This document shows positions 1-7,382 of a DNA stretch of 21,269 bases, piece by piece. Both the position numbers and the translations under genes were made by a program. Source of the stretch: DATMYQ01 sp035560935 (GTDB lineage Bacteria; Bacillota; Negativicutes; Sporomusales; Sporomusaceae). The stretch is taken from positions 1 to 21,269 of the forward strand of contig DATMYQ010000071.1 of assembly GCA_035560935.1 (NCBI GenBank). The letters run 5' to 3'. The notes beneath the pieces were generated by a model, which had not been told where the DNA came from, made no database searches, and worked only from the letters and a program-made list of their open reading frames with translations. Position 1 is the stretch's first letter. Every line of letters begins with the position of its first letter.

Positions 1-658
1 GCCAATCACCGATATTTCTTGATTGTAACCGCTCCCGCGCAATTTGCCGTGAAACCCGTTCGACAACAAACTCACGTATATAACTGTCCTTCGAAATTTC
101 CTTTAATTCTTTCAATAACTCACCCTGCCCCATTGCGTTGAAAGCTACCAGTTGACATTGTCCCGCTTTCGGATCGGACGGAATTCCCTGTACCACCGCT
201 CCCATCGCCACCGGTGACACTACATCCTTAAAGTTGCTGGATAGTCTGCCGACCACTGCAAACATTTTCGTATCCGGTAACGCCAACACTTTTTGGATTT
301 CCGGAAAATAATTTTTGAAGTCTTTTACCTGAAATGAAGCATCAGGAGTAAAGCGCTGACTTTTCACATTGGCATTCGGCAAATCGCTGTCATACTCCAC
401 TACCATGTCAAACCCCATATCACCACGCCGGAAACGGTAGGTGTATGAAGAAGCCTTCGCCCGCAATTTCCCTTTGCTTTCCCACTGATCTTTGGTCCAT
501 TTCTGGTTGTCAGTATCAATCACCAGGCGATAATCCCCGTACTGGGCCGCAATGGTCGCCCGATTGTCATCCAGGTTGGCCTGCGCAACCGGCGGTATCA
601 GACAGAAACAGAGTGCCACCAATGCAAAAATGGTCGTTATTACCGATAATCTTTTCAT
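1..658 (-). CDS. Exported protein of unknown function (C-terminal part beyond window)
   Basis: The reading frame is open from an ATG at 658 to the left edge, at least 219 residues, so the C terminus is missing. Residues 1-27 look like a Sec signal peptide: K2-R3, a hydrophobic core from about 4 to 22, then P-P-V-A-Q-A with likely cleavage after A27. There is no proper lipobox, although two Cys (17, 19) lie in the core. The mature part is soluble-looking, with mixed charge and no further membrane segment. It contains a W-T-K-D-Q-W stretch near residue 55 and a basic C-terminal end. An AGGAGG lies 13 nt upstream, a long spacing. It has its own promoter just downstream of the rpsI terminator, so it is a separate transcription unit. 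I do not recognise the family. That it is a real exported protein is well supported; its function is unknown. Confidence 0.75.
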   Translation of the reverse strand, partial: MKRLSVITTIFALVALCFCLIPPVAQANLDDNRATIAAQYGDYRLVIDTDNQKWTKDQWESKGKLRAKASSYTYRFRRGDMGFDMVVEYDSDLPNANVKSQRFTPDASFQVKDFKNYFPEIQKVLALPDTKMFAVVGRLSSNFKDVVSPVAMGAVVQGIPSDPKAGQCQLVAFNAMGQGELLKELKEISKDSYIREFVVERVSRQIARERLQSRNIGDW

Positions 659-709
659 AAAATTCTCGAGTCCTCCTTTTCCTACAATCCGCTGACTTTT
701 CACCTCTAT

Positions 710-738
710 ATTGTAGCTTGTCAGGCGGTCCCGGTCAA
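710..738 (-). promoter_or_regulatory. Sigma-A promoter of the exported-protein gene
   Basis: Read on the minus strand, TTGACC (733-738) and TACAAT (710-715) are separated by exactly 17 nt; each hexamer differs from consensus at one position. The predicted start of transcription is near 703, leaving a leader of about 45 nt before the ATG at 658. It lies between the rpsI terminator and the gene, where a promoter is expected. Confidence 0.75.
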
Positions 739-764
739 TAAGCAGCCGCGTTCTGGCTCCCCCC

Positions 765-803
765 AAAAAAGCAACGCCCGTTTGGAAAACCAAACGGGCG
801 AGC
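765..803 (-). terminator. Intrinsic terminator after rpsI
   Basis: An 11-bp perfect stem (CGCCCGTTTGG paired with CCAAACGGGCG; arms 790-800 and 775-785) closes a TTTT loop and is followed on the minus strand by six T at 765-770. It starts about 10 nt beyond the rpsI stop codon, so it ends the rplM-rpsI transcript. Confidence 0.92.
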
Positions 804-812
804 AAAACCATT

Positions 813-1205
813 CTAACGTTTCGAGAACTGAGAAGCTTTACGGGCTTTTTTGAGGCCGTATTTACGACGCTCTTTTTCCCGCGGGTCACGAGTCAGAAAA
901 CCCGCTTTTTTCAGCGCCGGACGATATTCCGCGTCCACTTTCAACAGTGCCCGGGCAATACCATGACGAATTGCACCGGCCTGGCCGGATACACCGCCGC
1001 CTTCCACCTGAGCAACCACATTATATTTACCAATTGTTTCGGTCAGATTCAGAGGCTGCTTCACGATCAGCTCTAGAGTTTTCAGACCAAAATAATCATC
1101 CAGATTACGTTCGTTGACAGTAACCGAGCCATCACCCGGAACCAGACGAACTCTGGCAACCGAGGTTTTTCTGCGACCAGTGCCGTAGTAAGTAACCAAT
1201 GCCAT
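813..1205 (-). CDS. rpsI: 30S ribosomal protein S9
   Basis: This 130-residue protein has the full S9 profile: YYGTGRRKTSVARVR at the N terminus, the central GGGVSGQAGAIRHGIARAL segment, and the very basic tail ending in S-Q-F-S-K-R, which in known ribosomes reaches the P-site tRNA anticodon stem. Length is normal for the family. The ATG follows a GGGAGG site at good spacing. It sits 23 nt behind rplM, the usual rplM-rpsI pair, and is followed by a strong terminator. It binds the 16S rRNA 3' domain in the 30S head. Confidence 0.98.
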   Translation of the reverse strand: MALVTYYGTGRRKTSVARVRLVPGDGSVTVNERNLDDYFGLKTLELIVKQPLNLTETIGKYNVVAQVEGGGVSGQAGAIRHGIARALLKVDAEYRPALKKAGFLTRDPREKERRKYGLKKARKASQFSKR

Positions 1206-1228
1206 AATTTGTTCCTCCCTTCCGGTAA

Positions 1229-1669
1229 TTATCGAATGTCAAGTTCCAGCACTTCCGGCTGCTGGGCAGCATGGGGATGTGCAGAACCTTGATATACATT
1301 CAGTTTGCGATACATTTGACGACCCAGACGGTTTTTCGGCAACATGCCTTTTACGGCAATTTCCACAACCCGTTCTGGTTTATCCGCCAACATTTTTCCT
1401 GCAGTAGTAAACGTAGTGCCACCGGGATAACCGGAATGGCGGAAATAAGTTTTCTGAGTCAGTTTTTTACCTGTAAAAGTTACTTTTTCCGCATTAATAA
1501 CAATGACATAATCACCGGTATCCACATGCGGGGTAAAAGTCGGTTTATGTTTACCGCGAAGAACTTTTGCGATTTCCACGGCCAGACGACCCAGAGTTTT
1601 GCCTTCGGCGTCCACAACATACCACTTGCGCTGGATGTTGCCAACGTTTGCCATAAAGGTAGTTTTCAT
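1229..1669 (-). CDS. rplM: 50S ribosomal protein L13
   Basis: L13 is an early-assembly protein of the large subunit that binds 23S rRNA. The 146-residue product shows N-I-Q-R-K-W-Y-V-V-D-A near the start, L-G-R-L-A, the H-V-D-T-G-D-Y-V-I-V-I-N-A core, and K-G-M-L-P-K-N-R-L-G-R toward the C terminus, all typical of L13. I place the start at the ATG at 1669 because AAGGAGG lies 9 nt upstream. An 11-codon in-frame extension to 1702 would read through that site and lacks its own. It is the first gene of rplM-rpsI and follows a long structured leader and a promoter overlapping the end of truA, so it can be expressed independently of the ECF genes. Confidence 0.97.
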   Translation of the reverse strand: MKTTFMANVGNIQRKWYVVDAEGKTLGRLAVEIAKVLRGKHKPTFTPHVDTGDYVIVINAEKVTFTGKKLTQKTYFRHSGYPGGTTFTTAGKMLADKPERVVEIAVKGMLPKNRLGRQMYRKLNVYQGSAHPHAAQQPEVLELDIR

Positions 1670-1825
1670 CAGTCCTATCCTCCTTATCAAAGCCTTGCTC
1701 AATCAGTAAAAGTGCCGGATTCTGCCGGCGGCATACCCTCGAAGCCGGGTACACCCAAGCAATCATTAAGAAAAGATTTTGGGCCTTATATTCCGGGGCT
1801 AATGGAACTAATGGCAAAATCTCAT
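1670..1825 (-). promoter_or_regulatory. Structured leader of rplM (candidate L13 autoregulatory leader)
   Basis: The region between the predicted transcription start and the rplM ATG is about 155 nt and contains several pairings. AGATTTTG (1815-1822) is fully complementary to CAAAATCT (1774-1781). Further down, TACCC pairs with GGGTA, and GCCGG pairs with CCGGC around a CAGAAT loop. There is no U-tract, so it is not an ordinary terminator. A leader RNA upstream of rplM that binds L13 is known in Bacillota (Rfam L13_leader). That this is such an element is inference from position and structure; I could not align it to the family model. Confidence 0.55.
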
Positions 1826-1831
1826 AAAGAT

Positions 1832-1860
1832 ATTGTACCCAAATCAATGGCCAATGTCAA
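1832..1860 (-). promoter_or_regulatory. Sigma-A promoter of rplM-rpsI
   Basis: On the minus strand a perfect TTGACA (1855-1860) and a TACAAT (1832-1837) are spaced by exactly 17 nt. The -35 box lies inside the last codons of truA and the -10 box just beyond its stop codon (1844-1846). The expected transcription start is about 1825. Confidence 0.82.
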
Positions 1861-2641
1861 GGACTTTCCTGATCACTTCCGGCTTAATTTCCATTTTTTC
1901 ATACTGTACCTGTTCCAGGCAAAGGCCTTGCGGCGGCGCGGTCGCCGCCGCTTGTTGACGGTCGCGTCCCATAAGAATTTGTTGGAATTCCAACACCGAT
2001 ATTTGTCCCAATCCAACCTGGACCAACGTACCCACCAGATTACGCACCATATGGTATAGAAAGCCACTGCCCCAGAAAACGCATTCGATGATTTGTGGCC
2101 TCGTCCGCTCACACCGGACGGCAAATATGGTTCGCACCGGGTCCAACGGTTGACCGTTCACAGAACGAAAGGCAGAAAAATCATGGGTGCCCACCAGAAC
2201 AGCAGCGGCCTCGTTCATCGCCAGGGCATCCAGGGGCCGGCGGTAATTCCAGGCATAACGCCGCAATAGCGGGTCAGGAGAAACAGCGTTTAATATCCGG
2301 TAACGGTAAATCTTGCTTTTGGCGTCAAAACGGGCATGAAAGTTTACATCCGCATCCTCCGCTTGCATAACAACGATATCATCGGGCAACTCTCCCCTTG
2401 AAGCCATAGGAATACGTTCAGCAGGGATGACGCTGCTCGTTAGAAAATTAATGACCTGACCGCGGGCATGAACACCGGTGTCAGTACGACCCGCACCAAT
2501 AGTTTTTAGTGGATGACCAAAAACTTTAGCCAGTTTTTCTTCCAGTACCTGTTGAATAGCCTGAGCGTTGGCCTGACGTTGAAAGCCATGATATGCAGTA
2601 CCATCGTAGGCGACGGTCAATTTGAGGTTTCGTTCCGTCAC
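1844..2641 (-). CDS. truA: tRNA pseudouridine(38-40) synthase TruA
   Basis: TruA isomerises uridines 38-40 in the tRNA anticodon stem-loop to pseudouridine. The 265-residue product has N-terminal L-K-L-T-V-A-Y-D-G-T-A-Y-H-G-F-Q-R-Q and the catalytic motif G-R-T-D-T-G-V-H-A-R-G-Q-V with nucleophile Asp54. The C-terminal half carries G-S-G-F-L-Y-H-M-V-R-N-L-V-G-T, another TruA hallmark. I chose the GTG at 2641: it overlaps the ecfT stop as GTGA, a G-rich Shine-Dalgarno lies just upstream, and translation then begins at the conserved M-T-E-R-N-L. A TTG six codons earlier is in frame but less well placed. It is coupled to ecfT, a conserved Bacillota arrangement with no obvious functional link. 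Confidence 0.96.
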   Translation of the reverse strand: MTERNLKLTVAYDGTAYHGFQRQANAQAIQQVLEEKLAKVFGHPLKTIGAGRTDTGVHARGQVINFLTSSVIPAERIPMASRGELPDDIVVMQAEDADVNFHARFDAKSKIYRYRILNAVSPDPLLRRYAWNYRRPLDALAMNEAAAVLVGTHDFSAFRSVNGQPLDPVRTIFAVRCERTRPQIIECVFWGSGFLYHMVRNLVGTLVQVGLGQISVLEFQQILMGRDRQQAAATAPPQGLCLEQVQYEKMEIKPEVIRKVLDIGH

Positions 2642-3447
2642 GCCATGCCCCCTCCCCAACGCAGCACTGCCAATACGACTGCTAATCCTCCCAAAGCAAT
2701 CGCTGCCAGCCAGTCACGGCTGGTAATCATCAACTCTTTCATCCGGGTCCGGTTCTCACCGCCACGGTAACACCGGGCTTCCATCGCGGTTGCCAGCTCG
2801 TCGGCGCGCCGGAAAGCGCTGATAAATAAAGGGACCAACAGCGGCACCATGTTTTTAGCCCGTCGCAGAATATTTCCGCTGGCAAAATCAGCCCCCCGGG
2901 CCATTTGGGCCTTCATAATCCGGTCGGTTTCTTCCAGCAACGTAGGAATAAACCGCATGGCAATGGTCATCATCATGGCCAATTCATGGGCCGGCACCCC
3001 AAAACGCCGGAAAGGGTTCAGCAATTGCTCGATACCGTCGGTAAGTGACAGCGGCGAAGTGGTGAAAGTCATCAGTGATGACATTAATATAATTAAAACC
3101 AGTCGGACAGACATCATAACAGCCTGCCTCAGCCCTTCCGCCGTAACGGTAAAAATACCCCAACTGGCAATCACCTGTCCGGGTGTCATTAAGGTATGAA
3201 TACCAAAGGTTAAAACGATAATTACCCAAAGCGGTTTAATCGATTTTAACGCCAGCCGCAACGGAATGCGGGCTACGCCAATACTGAGCAGGGAAAAAGT
3301 CAGCAAGATTCCGTAACCGCTATAACTGTCCGCCAAAAAAACCGTGCTGATAAAAGCAATCAATCCCAAGACTTTCGTGCGGGGATCCAGCCGGTGAACA
3401 AAAGACTGACCGGGATAATATTGGCCTAAAGTAATATCACCTAACAT
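2638..3447 (-). CDS. ecfT: ECF transporter transmembrane component EcfT
   Basis: EcfT is the membrane scaffold that couples the two ATPases to interchangeable substrate-binding S components in energy-coupling-factor vitamin and metal importers. The 269-residue protein starts with the typical G-Q-Y-Y-P-G-Q-S-F-V-H-R-L-D-P-R-T-K region, then hydrophobic segments (roughly 27-60, 72-90, 108-130 and 155-170). Two coupling-helix motifs follow: A-R-G at 183-185 and A-R-C at 224-226 (followed by Y-R-G-G). A last membrane helix spans about 245-263. It overlaps ecfA2 by 7 nt and truA by 4 nt. No S component is encoded here, so this is likely a shared (group II) module serving S components encoded elsewhere. 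Confidence 0.95.
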   Translation of the reverse strand: MLGDITLGQYYPGQSFVHRLDPRTKVLGLIAFISTVFLADSYSGYGILLTFSLLSIGVARIPLRLALKSIKPLWVIIVLTFGIHTLMTPGQVIASWGIFTVTAEGLRQAVMMSVRLVLIILMSSLMTFTTSPLSLTDGIEQLLNPFRRFGVPAHELAMMMTIAMRFIPTLLEETDRIMKAQMARGADFASGNILRRAKNMVPLLVPLFISAFRRADELATAMEARCYRGGENRTRMKELMITSRDWLAAIALGGLAVVLAVLRWGGGMA

Positions 3448-4307
3448 GTCTTACGCCTCCCGACAGCCGCCTGAATACTGGTAACGGCAGCTTCTACCGT
3501 AGCCGCCGTTAAATCCACGTCCAAGCCTTTTTTTTGCAGGCAGTTCAGCAGTGCCGTCAGCGGCGGAACATCCACCCCGGCAGCCAACAATTTTTCCTGC
3601 CCATGTTGAAAAATTTCCCGTGGCAAGCCATCCATGCTGATGGCGCCATGATCCATGACAATGACTCGTCCCGCCATTCGCGCCACATCTTCCATATTAT
3701 GAGAAACCAACACCACCGTAATACCGGTGCTGCGATACAACTCCATAATTTGTCCGAAAATTTCATCTCGCCCGCGAGGATCCAGTCCGGCAGACGGCTC
3801 ATCCAGAACCAGATAATCCGGTTCCAGCGCAATGACACCGGCAATCGCCACCCGGCGCATTTGACCACCGCTTAAATGAAAGGGTGAGCGTTCCCGGTAA
3901 GCGTCAAATTCCAATCCTACAAACGCCATCGCCTGACGTACCCGGCGCTCTACTTCTTCCTCTGACAATTGCAGGTTGCGCGGACCGAACGCAATATCGG
4001 CATAGACTGTTTCTTCAAATAGCTGATGTTCCGGATATTGAAATACCATCCCCACGCGCCGGCGCGCTGCCCGGGCAGCGGAATTTTTCTTGTTCACGTC
4101 GGTTCCATCCAGTAAAACCTTGCCGTTCGACGGTGCCAGCAGACCGTTCAGATGTTGCACCAACGTCGATTTCCCCGAGCCGGTGTGCCCAATAACACCG
4201 ACAAATTCTCCTTTGGCGATTTCAAGGTTGATATTCTGAATAGCCACCTGCTGATAAGGTGTTCCCGGCATGTAAATATGGGTTACGTTTTCAAATATTA
4301 TGGACAT
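3441..4307 (-). CDS. ecfA2: ECF transporter ATPase EcfA2
   Basis: This is an ABC ATPase of 288 residues that would pair with EcfA1 to power ECF import on the cytoplasmic face. Walker A is G-H-T-G-S-G-K-S-T at 40-48, the Q-loop Gln is at 90, the signature L-S-G-G-Q is at 145-149, Walker B Y-L-V-L-D-E is at 165-170 and the switch His is at 203. The F-E-E-T-V-Y-A-D-I-A-F-G-P stretch after the Q-loop is typical of CbiO/EcfA ATPases. The ATG lies 10 nt inside the end of ecfA1, and the gene's own end overlaps ecfT, so all three are translationally coupled. The C-terminal 45 residues are more variable, as usual in this family. Confidence 0.95.
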   Translation of the reverse strand: MSIIFENVTHIYMPGTPYQQVAIQNINLEIAKGEFVGVIGHTGSGKSTLVQHLNGLLAPSNGKVLLDGTDVNKKNSAARAARRRVGMVFQYPEHQLFEETVYADIAFGPRNLQLSEEEVERRVRQAMAFVGLEFDAYRERSPFHLSGGQMRRVAIAGVIALEPDYLVLDEPSAGLDPRGRDEIFGQIMELYRSTGITVVLVSHNMEDVARMAGRVIVMDHGAISMDGLPREIFQHGQEKLLAAGVDVPPLTALLNCLQKKGLDVDLTAATVEAAVTSIQAAVGRRKTC

Positions 4308-5131
4308 AGTGCATTCACCAAATCCCTGTCGGTAATAACTTCCGGCGGGATGAACAGTCCTTCCTTACGCAAGCATTCCGCCACTTCCGCTGCCACGGGC
4401 ACGTCCAGCCCCATTTGCTTCATTTTTGCCACCTGACTAAAGATTTGGGCAGGCGTACCATCTTCTTGTAACCGTCCTTCACTCATCACAACCACTCGGT
4501 CAGCAACCACCGCTTCTTCCATGAAGTGAGTGATATACACCACGGTCATTTTTTCTTCGCGATTCAGCCGCAAAACAGCAGCTAACACTTCTTTGCGCCC
4601 CTGCGGGTCCAGCATCGCTGTCGGCTCATCCAAGACCAGGCAGCGTGGTCGCATCGCCAATACACCGGCAATCGCCACCCGCTGTTTTTGGCCGCCGGAC
4701 AGCAAGTGCGGACCATGCTGGCGATATTCGCTCATTCCTACCGCCGCCAACGCTTCTTGAACTCTCGTGCGAATTTCTGCGGGCGGTACCCCTAAATTTT
4801 CCGGACCAAACGCTACATCCTCTTCCACAATCGCCGCAACGATTTGGTTATCCGGATTCTGAAACACCATGCCAACTCGCTGCCTTATCTGCCATAGTTG
4901 CTGCATTTCGCGGGTGTCCATACCGTCAATCAGGCAGCAGCCATCACTGGGCAACAGCAATGCGTTTAAATGTCTGGCCAAAGTTGATTTCCCCGACCCG
5001 TTACAGCCGATGATCGATACAAAACTACCGGCAGCAATATCCAGATCAATATGGTCAAGTGCCATCACCGTACCGCCGTCATGAGCAGTATATACATGAC
5101 ACAGTTCTTTCATACTAATGATATTTTCCAT
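4298..5131 (-). CDS. ecfA1: ECF transporter ATPase EcfA1
   Basis: This is the first ATPase of the ECF module, 277 residues. Walker A is G-C-N-G-S-G-K-S-T at 42-50, the Q-loop Gln is at 91 in F-Q-N-P-D-N-Q, the signature L-S-G-G-Q is at 144-148, Walker B C-L-V-L-D-E is at 164-169 and the switch His is at 202. F-Q-N-P-D-N-Q-I-V followed by E-E-D-V-A-F-G-P-E-N-L is characteristic of EcfA1 (formerly CbiO1). The ATG at 5131 has AAGGTGG seven nt upstream. It follows rplQ after a 208-nt gap with a terminator-like hairpin and a possible promoter, so it probably heads the ecfA1-ecfA2-ecfT-truA unit, with some read-through from the alpha block possible. Confidence 0.95.
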   Translation of the reverse strand: MENIISMKELCHVYTAHDGGTVMALDHIDLDIAAGSFVSIIGCNGSGKSTLARHLNALLLPSDGCCLIDGMDTREMQQLWQIRQRVGMVFQNPDNQIVAAIVEEDVAFGPENLGVPPAEIRTRVQEALAAVGMSEYRQHGPHLLSGGQKQRVAIAGVLAMRPRCLVLDEPTAMLDPQGRKEVLAAVLRLNREEKMTVVYITHFMEEAVVADRVVVMSEGRLQEDGTPAQIFSQVAKMKQMGLDVPVAAEVAECLRKEGLFIPPEVITDRDLVNALCP

Positions 5132-5195
5132 TTATAAACCACCTTACTCACGGAATCCAACTGTAAATCGGTAAGCGGAGATTAAGTATCCACGC

Positions 5196-5204
5196 AGTAT
5201 ATCA
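5196..5204 (-). promoter_or_regulatory. Candidate extended -10 promoter of ecfA1-truA
   Basis: On the minus strand TGATATACT (5204 to 5196) is an extended -10 element, TG-N-TATACT. The -35 region 17 nt upstream matches TTGACA poorly (about three of six). A TATATT with TTGGGC 16 nt upstream (near 5235-5257) is an alternative. The predicted start would leave a leader of roughly 60 nt before ecfA1. The support is a motif match and position only. Confidence 0.35.
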
Positions 5205-5282
5205 TCCGGTGATCTCACGGTAAGCCTAAAATATAAAGTGTTTCCTGCGATGCCCAACCAATCTTTCCTGTTATAGCAAATG

Positions 5283-5312
5283 AAAGGCGACCCCTTAAAA
5301 GGTGTCGCCCTT
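5283..5312 (-). terminator. Weak terminator-like hairpin after rplQ
   Basis: A stem of GGCGAC with GTCGCC (5304-5309 and 5286-5291), extended by outer A-U/G-U pairs and inner CC/GG pairs around a single mismatch, is followed on the minus strand by TTTCATTT, not a continuous T run. It lies 28 nt past the rplQ stop. It could end the superoperon transcript partially; the poor U-tract makes read-through into ecfA1 plausible. Confidence 0.5.
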
Positions 5313-5339
5313 ATCCATTTTGCAATATTGTCAGCGCAA

Positions 5340-5678
5340 TTAAACCAGTTCCAAAATGGCCATCGGTGCGGCATCGCCCCGCCGGGGTCCTAATTTGTAT
5401 ACTCTGGTATAACCACCTTGACGATCACTGTATTTGGGTGCAATAGTTTCAAACAATTTTTTAACCACTTCTTCGCTCAAGAGGTAGGACAAAACCTGAC
5501 GGCGGGCATGCAAATCGCCCCGTTTAGCCAAGGTAATCATTTTTTCGGCAAGGCCACTGATTTCCTTTGCTTTTGCCTCAGTCGTCTCAATACGCTCATA
5601 TTCAAAGAAGGAAGTCAAAATACTGCGAAACAGCGCTTTCCGGGCGCTGGTGTCTCGTCCAAGCTTTCTGTAAGCCAT
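5340..5678 (-). CDS. rplQ: 50S ribosomal protein L17
   Basis: L17 is a large-subunit protein near the exit-tunnel side. The 112-residue product starts M-A-Y-R-K-L-G-R-D-T-S-A-R-K-A-L, includes the E-R-I-E-T-T-E-A-K-A-K-E segment, and ends G-D-A-A-P-M-A-I-L-E-L-V, all diagnostic of short bacterial L17. The ATG has a GGAGG site. It follows rpoA by 17 nt, the standard end of the alpha operon, and is the last gene before the terminator-like hairpin. Confidence 0.98.
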   Translation of the reverse strand: MAYRKLGRDTSARKALFRSILTSFFEYERIETTEAKAKEISGLAEKMITLAKRGDLHARRQVLSYLLSEEVVKKLFETIAPKYSDRQGGYTRVYKLGPRRGDAAPMAILELV

Positions 5679-5695
5679 ATTTCTTCCCTCCTTAA

Positions 5696-6655
5696 TTACT
5701 CTTCAGTCTCAGCTAGTCCCAAACCCATTTCCACGAGTTTTTTCTTTACTTCTTCCAGCGACTTGCGCCCCAGATTCCGAACCTTCATCATATCTTCTTC
5801 GCTTTTTTGCACAAGTTCAGATACGGTGTTGATGCCGGCACGTTTCAGGCAGTTATAGGAACGAACCGACAAATCCAAATCTTCAATGGTAAGCTCCATT
5901 GTTTTGGAACTGCCGTCCACCGGTTCCTCGGTAAACGTTCCCGTGCCTTCTTCATCCTCGGGCGTTTCTCCGGCAATCGTCTGAAACATCTTCAGATGAG
6001 TCACCATAATGCCGGCCGCCTTGCTGACTGCTTCTTCCGGACGCATACTGCCATCCGTCCACACTTCCAGCGTCAGTTTATCATAGTTCGTCACGTTACC
6101 CACCCGGGTATCGGTCACATGATAATTGACCCGGAGTACCGGAGAAAAGATGGAATCAATGGGAATAACACCAATGACATGATCCGGCTTTTTGTTTTTG
6201 TCCGCCGGAACGTAGCCCCGGCCCCGTTCGACCATCATTTCCATCTGCAGCTTGCCGCCGGTACCAACAGTAGCCAAGTGAAGGTCCTGATTCAGGATTT
6301 CAACGTCAATATCAGCCAAAATATCAGCCGCTGTGACTTCGCCTTCCTCCAGGACTTCCACCCGTAACACTTTCGGCTCATCGGTATACGTCTTCAGGCA
6401 AAGCTCTTTCAGGTTCAAAATGATATCAGTGACATCCTCCCGAACCCCCGGGATAGTGGAAAATTCGTGAAGCACGCCGTCAATTTTGACCGATGTGACA
6501 GCCGCTCCGGGCAGTGAGGACAATAACACCCGGCGCAAACTGTTCCCCATGGTAATCCCATATCCCCGGTCCAAAGGTTCACAGACAAACTTGCCATACC
6601 GATTATCTTCACTCAATTCCACTACTTCGATCTTCGGTTTTTCAATTTCTATCAT
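5696..6655 (-). CDS. rpoA: DNA-directed RNA polymerase subunit alpha
   Basis: The alpha subunit dimerises to nucleate RNA polymerase assembly and contacts UP elements and activators. The 319-residue protein has the N-terminal assembly domain (about 1-230), with the R-G-Y-G-I-T-M-G-N-S-L-R-R-V-L-L-S-S-L motif at 30-48. An acidic flexible linker follows (about 230-250). The C-terminal domain (about 253-315) carries L-S-V-R-S-Y-N-C-L-K-R-A-G-I and the R-N-L-G-R-K-S-L-E-E helix-hairpin-helix. I start at the ATG at 6655 (M-I-E-I-E-K-P) behind AGGAGG; a TTG 12 codons earlier would read through that site. It sits between rpsD and rplQ as in other Bacillota. A TTGACA lies in the 65-nt gap before it, but no convincing -10 accompanies it. 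Confidence 0.98.
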   Translation of the reverse strand: MIEIEKPKIEVVELSEDNRYGKFVCEPLDRGYGITMGNSLRRVLLSSLPGAAVTSVKIDGVLHEFSTIPGVREDVTDIILNLKELCLKTYTDEPKVLRVEVLEEGEVTAADILADIDVEILNQDLHLATVGTGGKLQMEMMVERGRGYVPADKNKKPDHVIGVIPIDSIFSPVLRVNYHVTDTRVGNVTNYDKLTLEVWTDGSMRPEEAVSKAAGIMVTHLKMFQTIAGETPEDEEGTGTFTEEPVDGSSKTMELTIEDLDLSVRSYNCLKRAGINTVSELVQKSEEDMMKVRNLGRKSLEEVKKKLVEMGLGLAETEE

Positions 6656-6720
6656 CCGGATAAAACCCTCCTCATTTGCGCAAACTGTCAAGTCACGCCT
6701 TCACTACAATTGAGGGCAGA

Positions 6721-7353
6721 TTATCTTGAATACAATTCAACAATCAAATGCTCCTGAATGGGAATATCAATTTCTTCCCGAGTGGGATAACGCCCAACTT
6801 TACCAGTCATATCCTGTGCATTCAGTTCCAGCCAGGCAGCCGGTTGCTTATGACCCAGACCTTCCGCAATCGCTTTGATCAACGGTGACTCTTTGCTTTT
6901 TTCCTGGATCGCAATCACATCGCCAACCTTGATCAGGTACGAAGGGATGTTTACTTTGTGACCATTAACGGAAAAATGATTGTGGCGTACCAGTTGTCTT
7001 GCCTGGTTCCGGCTTTCGGCCATACCCAGACGGAAAACAACGTTGTCCAGTCTTCTTTCCAGAAGCACCAGCAAGTTTTCACCGGTAATGCCTTTTTGAC
7101 GGTCTGCTTTGTCAAAATAGCTCCGGAATTGTTTTTCCAGAATACCATACACGCGGCGGGCTTTTTGTTTTTCCCGCAGCTGAATACCATATTCGGATAC
7201 TTTTTTGCGCAGCTGGCCCTGACCATGTTGGCCAGGAGCAAAGCTCCGGCGGGCAAATGAACATTTATCGCTGTAACATTTGTCGCCTTTCAGGTAAAGC
7301 TTGGCGCCTTCACGGCGGCATAATCTACAAACAGGTCCTGTATATCTTGCCAT
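6721..7353 (-). CDS. rpsD: 30S ribosomal protein S4 (zinc-binding form)
   Basis: S4 is a primary 16S rRNA binder that starts 30S body assembly and in some bacteria represses its own operon. The 210-residue protein begins M-A-R-Y-T-G-P-V-C-R-L-C-R-R-E-G with Cys at 9, 12, 26 and 31, the zinc site of the C+ form. Residues near 95-155 form the S4 RNA-binding domain (R-L-D-N-V-V-F-R-L-G-M and R-Q-A-R-Q-L-V-R-H-N-H-F). The end L-I-V-E-L-Y-S-R is typical. Unlike in Bacillus subtilis, where rpsD stands alone, it lies in the alpha block between rpsK and rpoA. Confidence 0.98.
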   Translation of the reverse strand: MARYTGPVCRLCRREGAKLYLKGDKCYSDKCSFARRSFAPGQHGQGQLRKKVSEYGIQLREKQKARRVYGILEKQFRSYFDKADRQKGITGENLLVLLERRLDNVVFRLGMAESRNQARQLVRHNHFSVNGHKVNIPSYLIKVGDVIAIQEKSKESPLIKAIAEGLGHKQPAAWLELNAQDMTGKVGRYPTREEIDIPIQEHLIVELYSR

Positions 7354-7382
7354 TCTATCCTAACACCTCCCGTAATTCTTTT

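Noticed and set aside
1271..2059. Plus-strand open frame of 262 codons opposite rplM and truA
   Set aside because: It lies antisense to two well-identified genes, crosses the promoter and leader of rplM, has no ribosome binding site and resembles no protein.
6656..6720. TTGACA in the rpsD-rpoA gap as an rpoA promoter
   Set aside because: No acceptable -10 hexamer lies 15-19 nt downstream; the position is taken up by the rpoA ribosome binding site.
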